From Burkholderiales bacterium (GTDB taxonomy: Bacteria > Pseudomonadota > Gammaproteobacteria > Burkholderiales > Burkholderiaceae_E), in contig QEVL01000009.1 in NCBI GenBank assembly GCA_003577305.1, positions 1 through 64,000 on the forward strand: a DNA stretch of 64,000 bases, written 5' to 3'. Both the position numbers and the translations under genes were made by a program. The notes below the pieces were generated by a model that saw nothing but the letters and a program-made list of their open reading frames with translations, did not search any database and was not told the origin of the DNA. Positions 27,950 to 35,382 of the stretch are shown here, piece after piece (the first letter of the stretch is position 1; every line of letters starts with the position of its first letter).

Positions 27950-29263
27950 GTGTCGTCCATCTCTTTCGATACGCCCTGGGTGCAGGCGGTGCTCGGGCTC
28001 GCGGTGCTGGGGCTGCTCTCGGCACTGCTGCAGTGGCTTGCCCGGGTATTGCTGACACGCGGCCTGGCGCGGCCGGCAATGCTCGCCGAGTCGCGCCTGG
28101 CCGCGGTGATGCTGCACCCGGAAGTGCTGCGCCGGGCGGCGCAGATCGTGCCGACGGTGGTGGTGCAGATCGGCGTGCGCTTCGTGCCCGAGCTTGCGCC
28201 CCGACCCGCGACCGTGATCGCCAACGTCGCGGCGGCGCTCACCGTGCTGTGCGTGGCGCGACTGCTGTTCAAGATGCTCGACGTCACGCTGGAGGTGCAG
28301 GGCGAGCAGGCGCTGCGCGAGGGCACCACGCGCGCGCGCTCGATCACGGTGTGGGTGCAGCTCGGCCAACTGGTGGTCGCGATCGCGGCCACCATCATCA
28401 TGATCGCCGCGCTGTCCGACAGGTCGCCGCTGATCGTGCTGTCGGGTTTCGGAGCCCTGTCGGCAGTGCTGATGCTGGTGTTCCAGGACACGATCAAGTC
28501 GTTCGTCGCGGGACTGCTGATCGAGCGCAACGACATGCTGCGCGTCGGCGACTGGATGGAGATGCCGCAGGCCGGCGTGGACGGTTCGGTGATCGACATC
28601 GCGCTCAACACCGTGAAGGTGCAGAACTGGGACAAGACGATCGTCACCGTCCCGACCTGGCGCCTGATGACCGAGAGCTTCAAGAACTGGCGCGGGATGA
28701 GCGAGGCAGGCGGGCGGCGCATCAAGCGCGCGCTGATGCTCGATGCGGGCAGCATCCATTTCCTGAGCGACGAGGAGATCGACAACCTGGGCCGCATCGC
28801 GCTGATCGCGCAGTACCTGAGGGAGAAGGGCGAGGCGGTGCGCGCCTCGCGCCTGATGCAGGAGCGCGAACTGGGCGAGACGCTCGCCCGTGTGCCCGCC
28901 AATCAGCGGCGTCTGACCAACATCGGCACTTTCCGGGCATACGTGGCCGCCTACCTTCGCGCCCATCCGGGTATTCATCCGGGCATGACGCAGATGGTGC
29001 GTCAGCTCCAGCCCACTGCCCAGGGCGTGCCGCTCGAGGTGTACTGCTTCACCAGCACCACGGCCTGGGTCGAGTACGAAGCGATCCAGAGCGACATCTT
29101 CGACCACCTGATGGCGATCCTGCCCGAGTTCGGCCTGCGCGCCTTCCAGAGCCCCAGCGATGCGGGCGTGCGCCAGCTGGCGCAGCACTGGCAGGAAGGC
29201 CCGGTGCCCACCGTCGGCACGGCGGCGCAGGTCGACGACGCGGACAGCTTTGCGGGCGCGTGA
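27950..29263 (+). CDS. MscS-family mechanosensitive channel, YbdG-like
   Basis: A 437-residue channel. Membrane segments occupy the first 170 residues. The MscS core follows: SAVLMLVFQDTIKSFVAGLL, the pore-lining and beta-domain entry, then RVGDWMEMPQAGVDGSVIDI and KTIVTVPTWRLMTESFKNWR. The C-terminal segment LQPTAQGVPLEVYCFTSTT closely matches E. coli YbdG (MscM), a small-conductance osmotic safety valve. It starts at GTG 27950, two bases after the preceding membrane protein. Confidence 0.87.
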   Translation: MSSISFDTPWVQAVLGLAVLGLLSALLQWLARVLLTRGLARPAMLAESRLAAVMLHPEVLRRAAQIVPTVVVQIGVRFVPELAPRPATVIANVAAALTVLCVARLLFKMLDVTLEVQGEQALREGTTRARSITVWVQLGQLVVAIAATIIMIAALSDRSPLIVLSGFGALSAVLMLVFQDTIKSFVAGLLIERNDMLRVGDWMEMPQAGVDGSVIDIALNTVKVQNWDKTIVTVPTWRLMTESFKNWRGMSEAGGRRIKRALMLDAGSIHFLSDEEIDNLGRIALIAQYLREKGEAVRASRLMQERELGETLARVPANQRRLTNIGTFRAYVAAYLRAHPGIHPGMTQMVRQLQPTAQGVPLEVYCFTSTTAWVEYEAIQSDIFDHLMAILPEFGLRAFQSPSDAGVRQLAQHWQEGPVPTVGTAAQVDDADSFAGA

Positions 29264-29314
29264 CGCCGCGCACGGCGGGGTTCACGCCGTCGCGGCGACC
29301 CGACGATCGATCGC

Positions 29315-29749
29315 TCAGCGCAGCAGGATCAGGCGCGGCACCGCGTCGGCACCGCTCCAGACGATGGCGTTCTGCTCCCACGCTCGCGCGAGGCTCCGGG
29401 CGTCCTCGAGTGCGAGTCCGAACACGAGGTAGTGGGGCTCGCCCGGCCACTGGCTGGACGGGTGCCGGCCGATGCCTTCGAGGTGTGGCAAGCCGCGGCG
29501 CGCGAGTTCGAGCCCGAACGCGGCGTGACGTCGAGCGTTCGACGCGGCGCCCACGTCCACGCTGAACGGATTGCAGGCCGTCACGAAGACGCTGCAGTCC
29601 GCCTCGAAGCGCGCGTGTGCCTCGGCCAGCACGGCGCTGTGCTCGTCCACCCGCACGGAAAACGGGTCGGCGCCGTGGACTTCGTAGTGCGTCTCGCGGT
29701 AGGCGCGGATCAGGGCCGCGTGGATCGCGGATCGGGAAACCGTGGGCAT
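29315..29749 (-). CDS. DUF3293-type hypothetical protein
   Basis: A 144-residue cytoplasmic protein. ALIRAYRETHYEVHG followed by CSVFVTACNPFSVDVGAASN and LPHLEGIGRHPSSQWPGEPH resembles DUF3293, a family without known function. ATG 29749 was chosen; the open frame extends upstream to 29860 without family character. It is convergent with the channel gene, whose stop is 51 bases away. Confidence 0.6.
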   Translation of the reverse strand: MPTVSRSAIHAALIRAYRETHYEVHGADPFSVRVDEHSAVLAEAHARFEADCSVFVTACNPFSVDVGAASNARRHAAFGLELARRGLPHLEGIGRHPSSQWPGEPHYLVFGLALEDARSLARAWEQNAIVWSGADAVPRLILLR

Positions 29750-29919
29750 GAGTGCCGGCTCGATTGCGGAGCGGTCATTCTGATCATTCTGCCTCAGGCA
29801 TCGGCGCGAAACGCCGGATCGACCCGGCCGGCGCGCGGTGACGTAGTTCATACCGCTCATCCGCCGAACGGCGCATCTTGGGCGACACCCGGCCGCGTCC
29901 GGGCGAGGAGGGGCTGGCG

Positions 29920-30003
29920 ATGAACGGAGCCGACTGGAATCTCTACATCCTGCTTGCCGTGTTCTGGCTGGTTTTCGTGCTGTCGCGGTCCGGTTCGCGC
30001 TGA
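29920..30003 (+). CDS. Possible 27-residue single-span membrane peptide
   Basis: A short open frame after a strong ribosome binding site (GAGGAGGGG, 7 bases before ATG 29920). It encodes MNGADWNLYILLAVFWLVFV plus a short polar, basic tail: one membrane helix with a positive C-terminus. It lies alone between the DUF3293 gene and the IS3 fragment. Nothing is known of it; the case rests on the strong site and the helix-like composition. Confidence 0.35.
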   Translation: MNGADWNLYILLAVFWLVFVLSRSGSR

Positions 30004-30024
30004 TTGGCTAGTGGAGGCAGGTGC

Positions 30025-30252
30025 ATGTGGTTCGACGTGACAAGGCGCAGCTTCTCGATCGAGCAGATCGTGGCAGCCCTGCGCCAGGCCGAGGCGGGGA
30101 CGCCCGAGGCCGAGTTGATCGGACGGCTCGGCATCTCGGCGCACACCTTCAGCCGCTGGAAGAAGCTCTACGGCGGGAGGCACGGTGCCTCGTACCGCGC
30201 ATCGGGCAGGTCCGCCCAGGGGTTCGCGCGCCGGTCGACCGGCATCGGGTAG
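30025..30252 (+). pseudogene. IS3-family transposase OrfA fragment
   Basis: The first part reads RRSFSIEQIVAALRQAEAGT followed by GRLGISAHTFSRWKKLYGG, which is the helix-turn-helix of IS3-group OrfA proteins. After YGG the family sequence is lost; the remaining residues to the stop at 30252 are unrelated and no OrfB follows. It is a truncated insertion-sequence relic. No terminal inverted repeats were found. Confidence 0.6.
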
Positions 30253-30319
30253 GGCGGTTCGAGTACCTTCCGCTGCATCTCGAGCTCGGCGTCATCCGGG
30301 CGCTACCTGCAGTTGCTGC

Positions 30320-30496
30320 TCACCGGTGCGCGAGCCGCAAGGCCGTGTCGCCCGTGATGGCGCGCTTGCCGTTGATGATCTGGCTGATGCGGTTGGCCGG
30401 GACGCGGATCTGCCGCGACAGCTCGGTTGGGCTGACGCCGAGTTCCTCGAGCTCTTCGGCGAGGATTTCGCCGGGGTGAATTGCTGTAGGCGCCAT
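30320..30496 (-). pseudogene. higA: HigA-type antitoxin, C-terminally truncated
   Basis: A 58-codon frame starting MAPTAIHPGEILAEELEELG and continuing through LSRQIRVPANRISQIINGKR, the helix-turn-helix of HigA antitoxins. It stops after DTALRLAHR, where intact HigA continues for some 30-40 residues. The DNA-binding part is preserved but the dimerisation end is gone. Immediately upstream are the last codons of a HigB toxin gene. Confidence 0.62.
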
Positions 30497-30509
30497 CTTC
30501 GAATTTCTT

Positions 30510-30542
30510 TCAGTGGTAGTCCACGATCTCGACGCCGCCGAC
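30510..30542 (-). pseudogene. higB: 3' end of a HigB-type toxin gene
   Basis: The frame VGGVEIVDYH followed by TGA, 13 bases before the higA start, matches the invariant end of HigB/RelE-like toxins. The sequence before it has no toxin similarity, so only about ten codons remain. Confidence 0.5.
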
Positions 30543-30697
30543 AGTGCATCGTGGAACGGGGGCATCTTGACCATCGCCTCCATGGTCGAAGCCGCCTGAC
30601 TACCTCGTCCAGCCGTGCGTTGCGAACCAAATCACGCTGGGCGTCTTGCCTCGAGTCGAGCGACAATCCGATCAGCCCCTTTTTTTGGAGCGCCATC

Positions 30698-30904
30698 ATG
30701 GAGCTCACCGCCGTGCTCACGTCCGCTGAAGAAGGCGGCTTCGTTGCTCTGAATCCCGAGACCGGGACCACCACGCAAGGGGAAACCATCGAGGAGGCTG
30801 TGGCCAATCTGCGCGAGGCCACAGCCCTGTATCTGTCCGAGTTCCCGCTGCACAAGGTGGGCCACCCCGTGATCACGACCTTCACCGTGCCAGTGCATGC
30901 CTAA
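30698..30904 (+). CDS. hicB: HicB-family antitoxin
   Basis: A 68-residue protein (MELTAVLTSAEEGGFVALNP, then GETIEEAVANLREATALYL) with the partly degraded RNase H-like fold of short HicB antitoxins. ATG 30698 has TGGAG upstream and an unusual run of eight T bases before it. The 3' end overlaps the hicA start by 8 bases, the usual coupling in hicBA loci. It appears intact although its toxin is not. Confidence 0.75.
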   Translation: MELTAVLTSAEEGGFVALNPETGTTTQGETIEEAVANLREATALYLSEFPLHKVGHPVITTFTVPVHA

Positions 30905-31295
30905 GCTGCCCCGCGTATCCGGCGCGGAGGCGGTGCGAGCGCTCGAACGTTTGGGCTTCTCGAAGGTTCGCCAAAGCGGTAGCCACCTCGTCATGCGGCG
31001 CGGTGAGCGCGGATGCGTGGTTCCTGTGCACAGCGAGCTCAAGGTCGGCACCTCGGCCGCCTTTGCCGTCTGCGGTCTGCCGCCAAGCCGCATCGAGACC
31101 GAGCGATTCGGCCGCCGAGCTCTCGAACCTGATCGAGGCCGCGGAGCGGGTGTGCGGGGAGGGGTCCCGCAATACTCCCGAAGTGGTGCTGCCAAAAAAA
31201 ACGCCTGCCCTGGAACTTCAGGCAAGCGCTTGATCCGAAAGCAGTTCTTGTGGCGCGCCCGGCAGGATTCGAACCCACGACCCCCTGGTTCGTAG
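30897..31295 (+). pseudogene. hicA: HicA-type toxin, 3' end replaced
   Basis: The first 52 codons are a good HicA mRNA-interferase: MPKLPRVSGAEAVRALERLG, then RQSGSHLVMRR with the catalytic histidine, then VVPVHSELKVGT. Intact HicA continues with a short helix beginning with leucine-rich TLRxxLxxAGL; here the sequence changes to unrelated residues from about 31053. The frame stays open through the terminator and part of the tRNA gene, which is not biologically plausible. The toxin is therefore probably broken by recombination near 31050. Confidence 0.6.
31194..31223 (-). terminator. Rho-independent terminator after tRNA-Arg
   Basis: On the minus strand a GCCTG...CAGGC stem is followed by eight T residues, starting about 28 bases after the tRNA 3' end. 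Position and orientation suit termination of the tRNA transcript. Confidence 0.55.
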
Positions 31296-31327
31296 CCAGG
31301 TACTCTATCCAACTGAGCTACGGGCGC
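31251..31327 (-). tRNA. tRNA-Arg (anticodon ACG)
   Basis: The minus strand reads GCGCCCGTAGCTCAGTTGGA, then the anticodon stem-loop CCTGGCTACGAACCAGG with anticodon ACG, then a T-arm with GGTTCGAATCC. The acceptor strands GCGCCCG and CGGGCGC pair fully, followed by discriminator G and an encoded CCA. Length is 77 bases. Its 3' end faces the cluster of mobile-element relics, as expected if it once served as an integration site. Confidence 0.95.
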
Positions 31328-31360
31328 TAAGCCGCGCAGTATAGCACGCGCGGTTCGTCG

Positions 31361-32218
31361 TCAGCGTGCCGCGTTCGGGAAGAACAGCTGCTCGCCGTTC
31401 ACCTTGTAGCCGGCGATCGTCGCCTGGCCTTCATCGGAGATCAGCCAGTCGATGAACTTCTGGCCGGCTTCCTTCTTCACCTGCGGGTGCTTCGCGGGGT
31501 TCACCAGCGCCACGCCGTACTGGTTGAACAGGCGCTTGTCGCCCTCGACCAGGATCGCCAGTTCGCCCCGGTTTTTGAACGACAGCCAGGTGCCGCGGTC
31601 GGTGAGCGCGTAGGCGTTCAGGCCGGCGGCGGTGTTCAGCGTGGGGCCCATGCCCGAGCCGGTTTCCTTGTACCACTTGCCCTTGCCCGCGGCGAGGTCG
31701 ACACCGGCCGCCTGCCAGTAGCGCAGTTCGGCTGCGTGCGTGCCGCTGCGGTCGGCGCGCGACGCGAACGGGGCGCCGGCGGCCGCGATGCGGCGCAACG
31801 CCTCGAGGATGTCCTTGCCGCCGGCGACCTTCGCGGGGTCGCTCTTCGGGCCGACGAGCACGAAGTCGTTGTACATCACCTCGAAGCGCTTCACGCCCGC
31901 GCCCTCGGCGATGAATTTCTCCTCGGCTTTCGGGTCGTGCACGAAGACCACGTCGGCGTCGCCGCGCCGGGCGATGTCGAGTGCCTGGCCGGTGCCCACC
32001 GCGACCACCTTCACCTGGATGCCGGTCTTGTTCTCGAAGGCCGGGAGCAGGTGCCTGAACAGCCCCGACTGCTCGGTCGAGGTGGTCGACGCGACCGTGA
32101 TCGAAGTCTGTGCCTGTGCGGTGCCGGCGGCGGCCAGGCCGGCGGCGAGCAGCATCGTGCCGGCGAGCGCGGCAAGGCGCCTCCTCACTGGCGCGATCAG
32201 GCGGTGGTCAGTTGCCAT
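31361..32218 (-). CDS. tupA: Tungstate-type ABC transporter binding protein TupA
   Basis: A 285-residue exported receptor. The signal peptide ends near AQA at residue 36. ASTTSTEQSGLFRHLLPAFE at about 43-62 and DADVVFVHDPKAEEKFIAEG near 88-107 are TupA hallmarks; the TTSTEQSGL segment forms the oxyanion site for tungstate in characterised members. The start overlaps the ATPase gene end by 22 bases. Tungstate (or molybdate) uptake would serve enzymes such as W- or Mo-dependent aldehyde oxidoreductases or formate dehydrogenases. Confidence 0.88.
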   Translation of the reverse strand: MATDHRLIAPVRRRLAALAGTMLLAAGLAAAGTAQAQTSITVASTTSTEQSGLFRHLLPAFENKTGIQVKVVAVGTGQALDIARRGDADVVFVHDPKAEEKFIAEGAGVKRFEVMYNDFVLVGPKSDPAKVAGGKDILEALRRIAAAGAPFASRADRSGTHAAELRYWQAAGVDLAAGKGKWYKETGSGMGPTLNTAAGLNAYALTDRGTWLSFKNRGELAILVEGDKRLFNQYGVALVNPAKHPQVKKEAGQKFIDWLISDEGQATIAGYKVNGEQLFFPNAAR

Positions 32219-32940
32219 GGCAGGGCTCCTTGAAGGAAGTGGCGCGCCTCGCTGGTGCGAGGGCAGTCGAAGAAGGCGGCCGCGCGCTGGCGCTCGAGCA
32301 GCCGCCCCTGGTGGATGAAGACCACCTCGTCGGCCAGGCGCGCGGCCTGGCCCAGGTTGTGCGAGACGAGCAGCACGCGGCAGCCGCTGGCGCGGATGTC
32401 GCCGATCAGTTGCTCGACCTGTTCGGTGGCCGATGGATCGAGGCTCGCGGTGGGCTCGTCGAGCAGCATCAGCCGTGGCTCGGTGAGCCAGGCGCGCGCG
32501 AGCGCCAGCCGCTGGCGCTCGCCGCCCGAGAGCTTCAGCGCGGGCGCGCCGGCGAGCGGGCGCAGCCCCACGCGATCGAGCATGCCAAGCGCGCGCTCGC
32601 GCCGCTCGCTTCGCGGGCGGCCCGGCGGATCGGGCACCAGCAGCAGGTTCTCGAGCACGGTGCCGCGAAAGAGCGACGGGTGCTGGAAGACGAGCGCCTG
32701 CCCCTCGAAGGCGAGCCCGTCGCCGGGGGGCGGGCGGCCCTCGAAGCGCACTTCGCCTTCGTCGGGTTCGAGCAGGCCGTGAGCGGTGCGCAGCAGCACC
32801 GACTTGCCCGAGCCGTTCGGGCCGATGAGCGCGCACACGCGCACCTCTTCGTTCCACTCGAAGCCGACCGCGTCGAGCACCGTGCGCCCGTTGGGGCGGA
32901 ACGACACCGCGCGCAGGCTGAGCAGCGGCTCAGTGGCCAT
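32197..32940 (-). CDS. tupC: Tungstate-type ABC transporter ATPase TupC
   Basis: A 247-residue ATPase with Walker A GPNGSGKS at residues 40-47, LSGGERQRLALARA at 137-150 and Walker B LMLLDEPTASLDP at 157-169, plus the switch histidine in LLVSHNLGQA. It overlaps tupA by 22 bases and tupB by 11 bases, so the three are one transcript in the order tupB-tupC-tupA. Confidence 0.88.
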   Translation of the reverse strand: MATEPLLSLRAVSFRPNGRTVLDAVGFEWNEEVRVCALIGPNGSGKSVLLRTAHGLLEPDEGEVRFEGRPPPGDGLAFEGQALVFQHPSLFRGTVLENLLLVPDPPGRPRSERRERALGMLDRVGLRPLAGAPALKLSGGERQRLALARAWLTEPRLMLLDEPTASLDPSATEQVEQLIGDIRASGCRVLLVSHNLGQAARLADEVVFIHQGRLLERQRAAAFFDCPRTSEARHFLQGALPWQLTTA

Positions 32941-33619
32941 GGCGCAGCATCGCCGCGGCGCGCACGCCGCTGGCGAGGATGTTGAGCCCGAACACGAGTG
33001 TCATCAGCACGATGCCAAGCGCGATCGACAGCGCCAGGTCGCCCTTGCTGATTTCGAGCGCGATCGCGGTGGTCATCACGCGCGTCGCGCGATCGATGTT
33101 GCCGCCGACGATCATGACCGCGCCCACTTCGGAGAGCGCGCGCCCCAGTCCGGCGAGCAGCACGGCCACCAGCGAGAAGCGGCAATCCCAGAGCAGGATG
33201 CGCACGCGCGCGACCATCGGCACGCGCAGCGAGCGCAGCGTCTCGCCGTGCTGGCGCCAGGCGTCCTCGACGGTCTGGCGCGCCAGCGCGGCGATCAGCG
33301 GCAGCGTGAGGCAGGTCTGCGCGACGATCATCGCCGACGGGGTGAACAGCAGGCCGAGCGGGCCGAGCGGGCCGCTGCGCGAGAGCAGCAGGTAGACCGC
33401 GACGCCGACGATCACCGGCGGCAGCCCCATGAAGCTGTTCAGCACGACCACTGCCGCGCCGCGGCCCGGAAAGCGCGCCACCGCCACCAGCGCGCCGAGC
33501 GGCAAGCCGATCAGGGTGGCGAGCGCCACCGCGGTGAGGCTCACGCGCAGCGACAGTGCGACGATCTCGACGACGTCGCTTTCGAAGTTCTGCAGCAGGC
33601 CGATTGCCTGCGCCAGCAT
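32930..33619 (-). CDS. tupB: Tungstate-type ABC transporter permease TupB
   Basis: A 229-residue permease with about five membrane helices. SLRVSLTAVALATLIGLPLG and ALSEVGAVMIVGGNIDRATR are typical; the second contains the loop that contacts the ATPase. ATG 33619 was used; GTG 33631 would add four residues and the frame is open further. It is the first gene of the tup operon and is divergent from a regulator gene with 80 bases between starts. Confidence 0.85.
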   Translation of the reverse strand: MLAQAIGLLQNFESDVVEIVALSLRVSLTAVALATLIGLPLGALVAVARFPGRGAAVVVLNSFMGLPPVIVGVAVYLLLSRSGPLGPLGLLFTPSAMIVAQTCLTLPLIAALARQTVEDAWRQHGETLRSLRVPMVARVRILLWDCRFSLVAVLLAGLGRALSEVGAVMIVGGNIDRATRVMTTAIALEISKGDLALSIALGIVLMTLVFGLNILASGVRAAAMLRHGH

Positions 33620-33672
33620 CTGGGTCAGCACGGGCGCAGTATAGACAGCGGGGCGGCAGTAACATTCAATCG

Positions 33673-33684
33673 GCAATAGATTGC
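33673..33684. promoter_or_regulatory. Palindrome GCAAT-AG-ATTGC in the tup/regulator divergent region
   Basis: A perfect 5-bp inverted repeat with a 2-base spacer in an AT-rich patch between divergent tupB and the regulator gene, 16 bases before the regulator start. It is a candidate operator; the GGAGGG ribosome binding site of the regulator lies just downstream. Confidence 0.4.
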
Positions 33685-33699
33685 ATATACGGAGGGCAA

Positions 33700-34716
33700 A
33701 TGCTGAAGGTCTCGCACGGCGTCGAACTGCAGGTGGGCGACGAATCGGTCGACGTCTCGGGTCTCGCACGGCTGCTGCGCCAACTGCAGTCGAACCCGCG
33801 GGTCGGCGCGGCCGCCGCTGCGCTCGGCGTCTCCTACCGCAGCGCCTGGGGCAAGCTGGTGCACGCCGAACGGCTGCTCGGGGTGCCGCTGGTCGAGCGG
33901 GTCAAGGGTCACGGCAGCCGCCTCACGACGGCCGGCGCGGCGCTGGCGGCCGCCGGCGAACGCTTCGAGCGCGAGGCGGCGCGGCGGCTCGCCGATCCGG
34001 CGCGCGTCATCGGCGCGGCGCTCGAGTCGCTGCACCGGGGGGCGGTGCAAGCGCAGCTCAGGCTGGCCGCGAGCCACGACCTGCTGCTGCAGGAGGCGCT
34101 CTCGGCCGACGAGGCCAGCGGCATCGGCATGCGCTTCGTCGGTTCCGAGCACGCACTGGCTGCGCTGGCGCGCGGCGAGGCCGATCTGGCCGGGTTTCAC
34201 CTGCCCGAGCCGTTGCCGCCGCGGCGGCTGCGCCCGGCGCCGTTTCACGATGCGCAGCTCTTCGTCGAACCGGTGATGCGGCGCGAGCAGGGCCTCATCG
34301 TCGCGCGCGGCAACCCGCTCAGGGTGCGCGACGTGGCCGACCTCGCGCGCACCGGGCTGCGCTTCGTGAACCGACAGCGCGGCGCGGGCACGCGCGCGTG
34401 GTTCGACCGGCTGATCGCCGAACGCGGCCTGGGCCCGCGGCAGATCCGCGGCTACGAGCGCGAGGAGTTCACGCACTTCGCAGTGGCGGCGGCGGTGGCC
34501 GCCGGCGCGGCCGATGCGGGTTTCGGCCTGCGCGCGGCCGCCGCGCAGCTCGATCTCTCGTTCGTGCCGGTGGGCACCGAGCTCTACTATCTCTGCGGTG
34601 CGCGTACGCTCGCCGCCGTGCCCGCGGTGCAGGCGCTGTTGCGCGCGCTGCGCGCGCGCGCCCGCGACGTGCCGGGCTACGAGCCGGTCAGTCCGCGCGC
34701 GAAGCGCCGGCCCTGA
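33700..34716 (+). CDS. ModE-like HTH plus periplasmic-binding-fold regulator
   Basis: A 338-residue regulator. The N-terminal 100 residues match the LysR/ModE helix-turn-helix (GAAAAALGVSYRSAWGKLVH, then ERVKGHGSRLTTAGAAL). The C-terminal 200 residues are a PBP-like substrate-binding domain with RLAASHDLLLQEAL and RFVNRQRGAGTRAWFDRLIA, as in regulators of molybdate or tungstate uptake. It is divergent from tupBCA, so it probably senses oxyanion status and controls that operon. ATG 33700 follows GGAGGG. Its 3' end overlaps the convergent response-regulator gene by 29 bases. Confidence 0.8.
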   Translation: MLKVSHGVELQVGDESVDVSGLARLLRQLQSNPRVGAAAAALGVSYRSAWGKLVHAERLLGVPLVERVKGHGSRLTTAGAALAAAGERFEREAARRLADPARVIGAALESLHRGAVQAQLRLAASHDLLLQEALSADEASGIGMRFVGSEHALAALARGEADLAGFHLPEPLPPRRLRPAPFHDAQLFVEPVMRREQGLIVARGNPLRVRDVADLARTGLRFVNRQRGAGTRAWFDRLIAERGLGPRQIRGYEREEFTHFAVAAAVAAGAADAGFGLRAAAAQLDLSFVPVGTELYYLCGARTLAAVPAVQALLRALRARARDVPGYEPVSPRAKRRP

Positions 34717-35359
34717 GCGCAATGCGCATCAGGTCGGCCATGGTGCGCGCGCCGAGCTTGTCCATGATGTTGGCGCGGTGCGCCTCGACCGTCTTGATGC
34801 TGATGCCGAGGTCGTCGGCAATCTGCTTGTTCAGGCGGCCGGCGACGATCAGGTCGAGCACCTGGCGCTCGCGTCCGGTGAGCCGCTCGATGCGCTCGCT
34901 GGCGTCGCGGTCGTCGCGCAGCTCGCGCTGCGCGGCCGCCGCGCGGGCGAGGCACTCGTTGACCAGCTCGCGCAGCTGGGCGTCGCTGAACGGCTTTTCG
35001 AGGAAGTCGTGCGCGCCTTTCTTCATGCGCGACACCGCCATCGGCACGTCGCCGTGGCCGGTGATGAAGATCAGCGGCAGCGTCGAGCCGCGGCGCACCA
35101 GTTCCTCGTGCAGTTCCAGCCCCGACATGCCGGGCATGCGCACGTCGAGCAGCAGGCAGGCGATCGGCTCGGGGTCGGGCAGGCAGGCCAGGAACTCCTC
35201 GGCGCTGGCGAAGCTGCTCACCCGGAAGCCGTTGGCTTCGAGCAGCCAGCGCATCGAGTCGCGCACGGCTTCGTCGTCGTCGACGACGTAGACCAGGCCG
35301 GTGTTGCCGGCCGGCGGGGTGTCGGGATGCCCGGGTTCGGGCGAACGGCTCGTGCTCAT
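34688..35359 (-). CDS. FixJ/NarL-type response regulator
   Basis: A 223-residue regulator with a receiver domain (phospho-acceptor Asp72 in LLLDVRMPGMSG; conserved lysine in FLEKPF) and a C-terminal LuxR-type helix-turn-helix (LTGRERQVLDLIVAGRLNKQ, then GISIKTVEAHRANIMDKLGA). It is encoded 23 bases after the sensor kinase, so the two form a pair. The pair sits divergent from aceE, which suggests but does not prove control of pyruvate dehydrogenase. Confidence 0.88.
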   Translation of the reverse strand: MSTSRSPEPGHPDTPPAGNTGLVYVVDDDEAVRDSMRWLLEANGFRVSSFASAEEFLACLPDPEPIACLLLDVRMPGMSGLELHEELVRRGSTLPLIFITGHGDVPMAVSRMKKGAHDFLEKPFSDAQLRELVNECLARAAAAQRELRDDRDASERIERLTGRERQVLDLIVAGRLNKQIADDLGISIKTVEAHRANIMDKLGARTMADLMRIALRAGASRAD

Positions 35360-35382
35360 GGGATGCAGGATGACACAGGTGT

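Noticed and set aside
31053..31295. Continuation of the hicA frame as a longer protein.
   Set aside because: The extension runs through a terminator and part of the tRNA gene and has no family similarity.
30632..31312. Minus-strand open frames opposite hicB and hicA.
   Set aside because: They run through the tRNA gene and are antisense to a recognisable antitoxin and toxin; no motif was seen.
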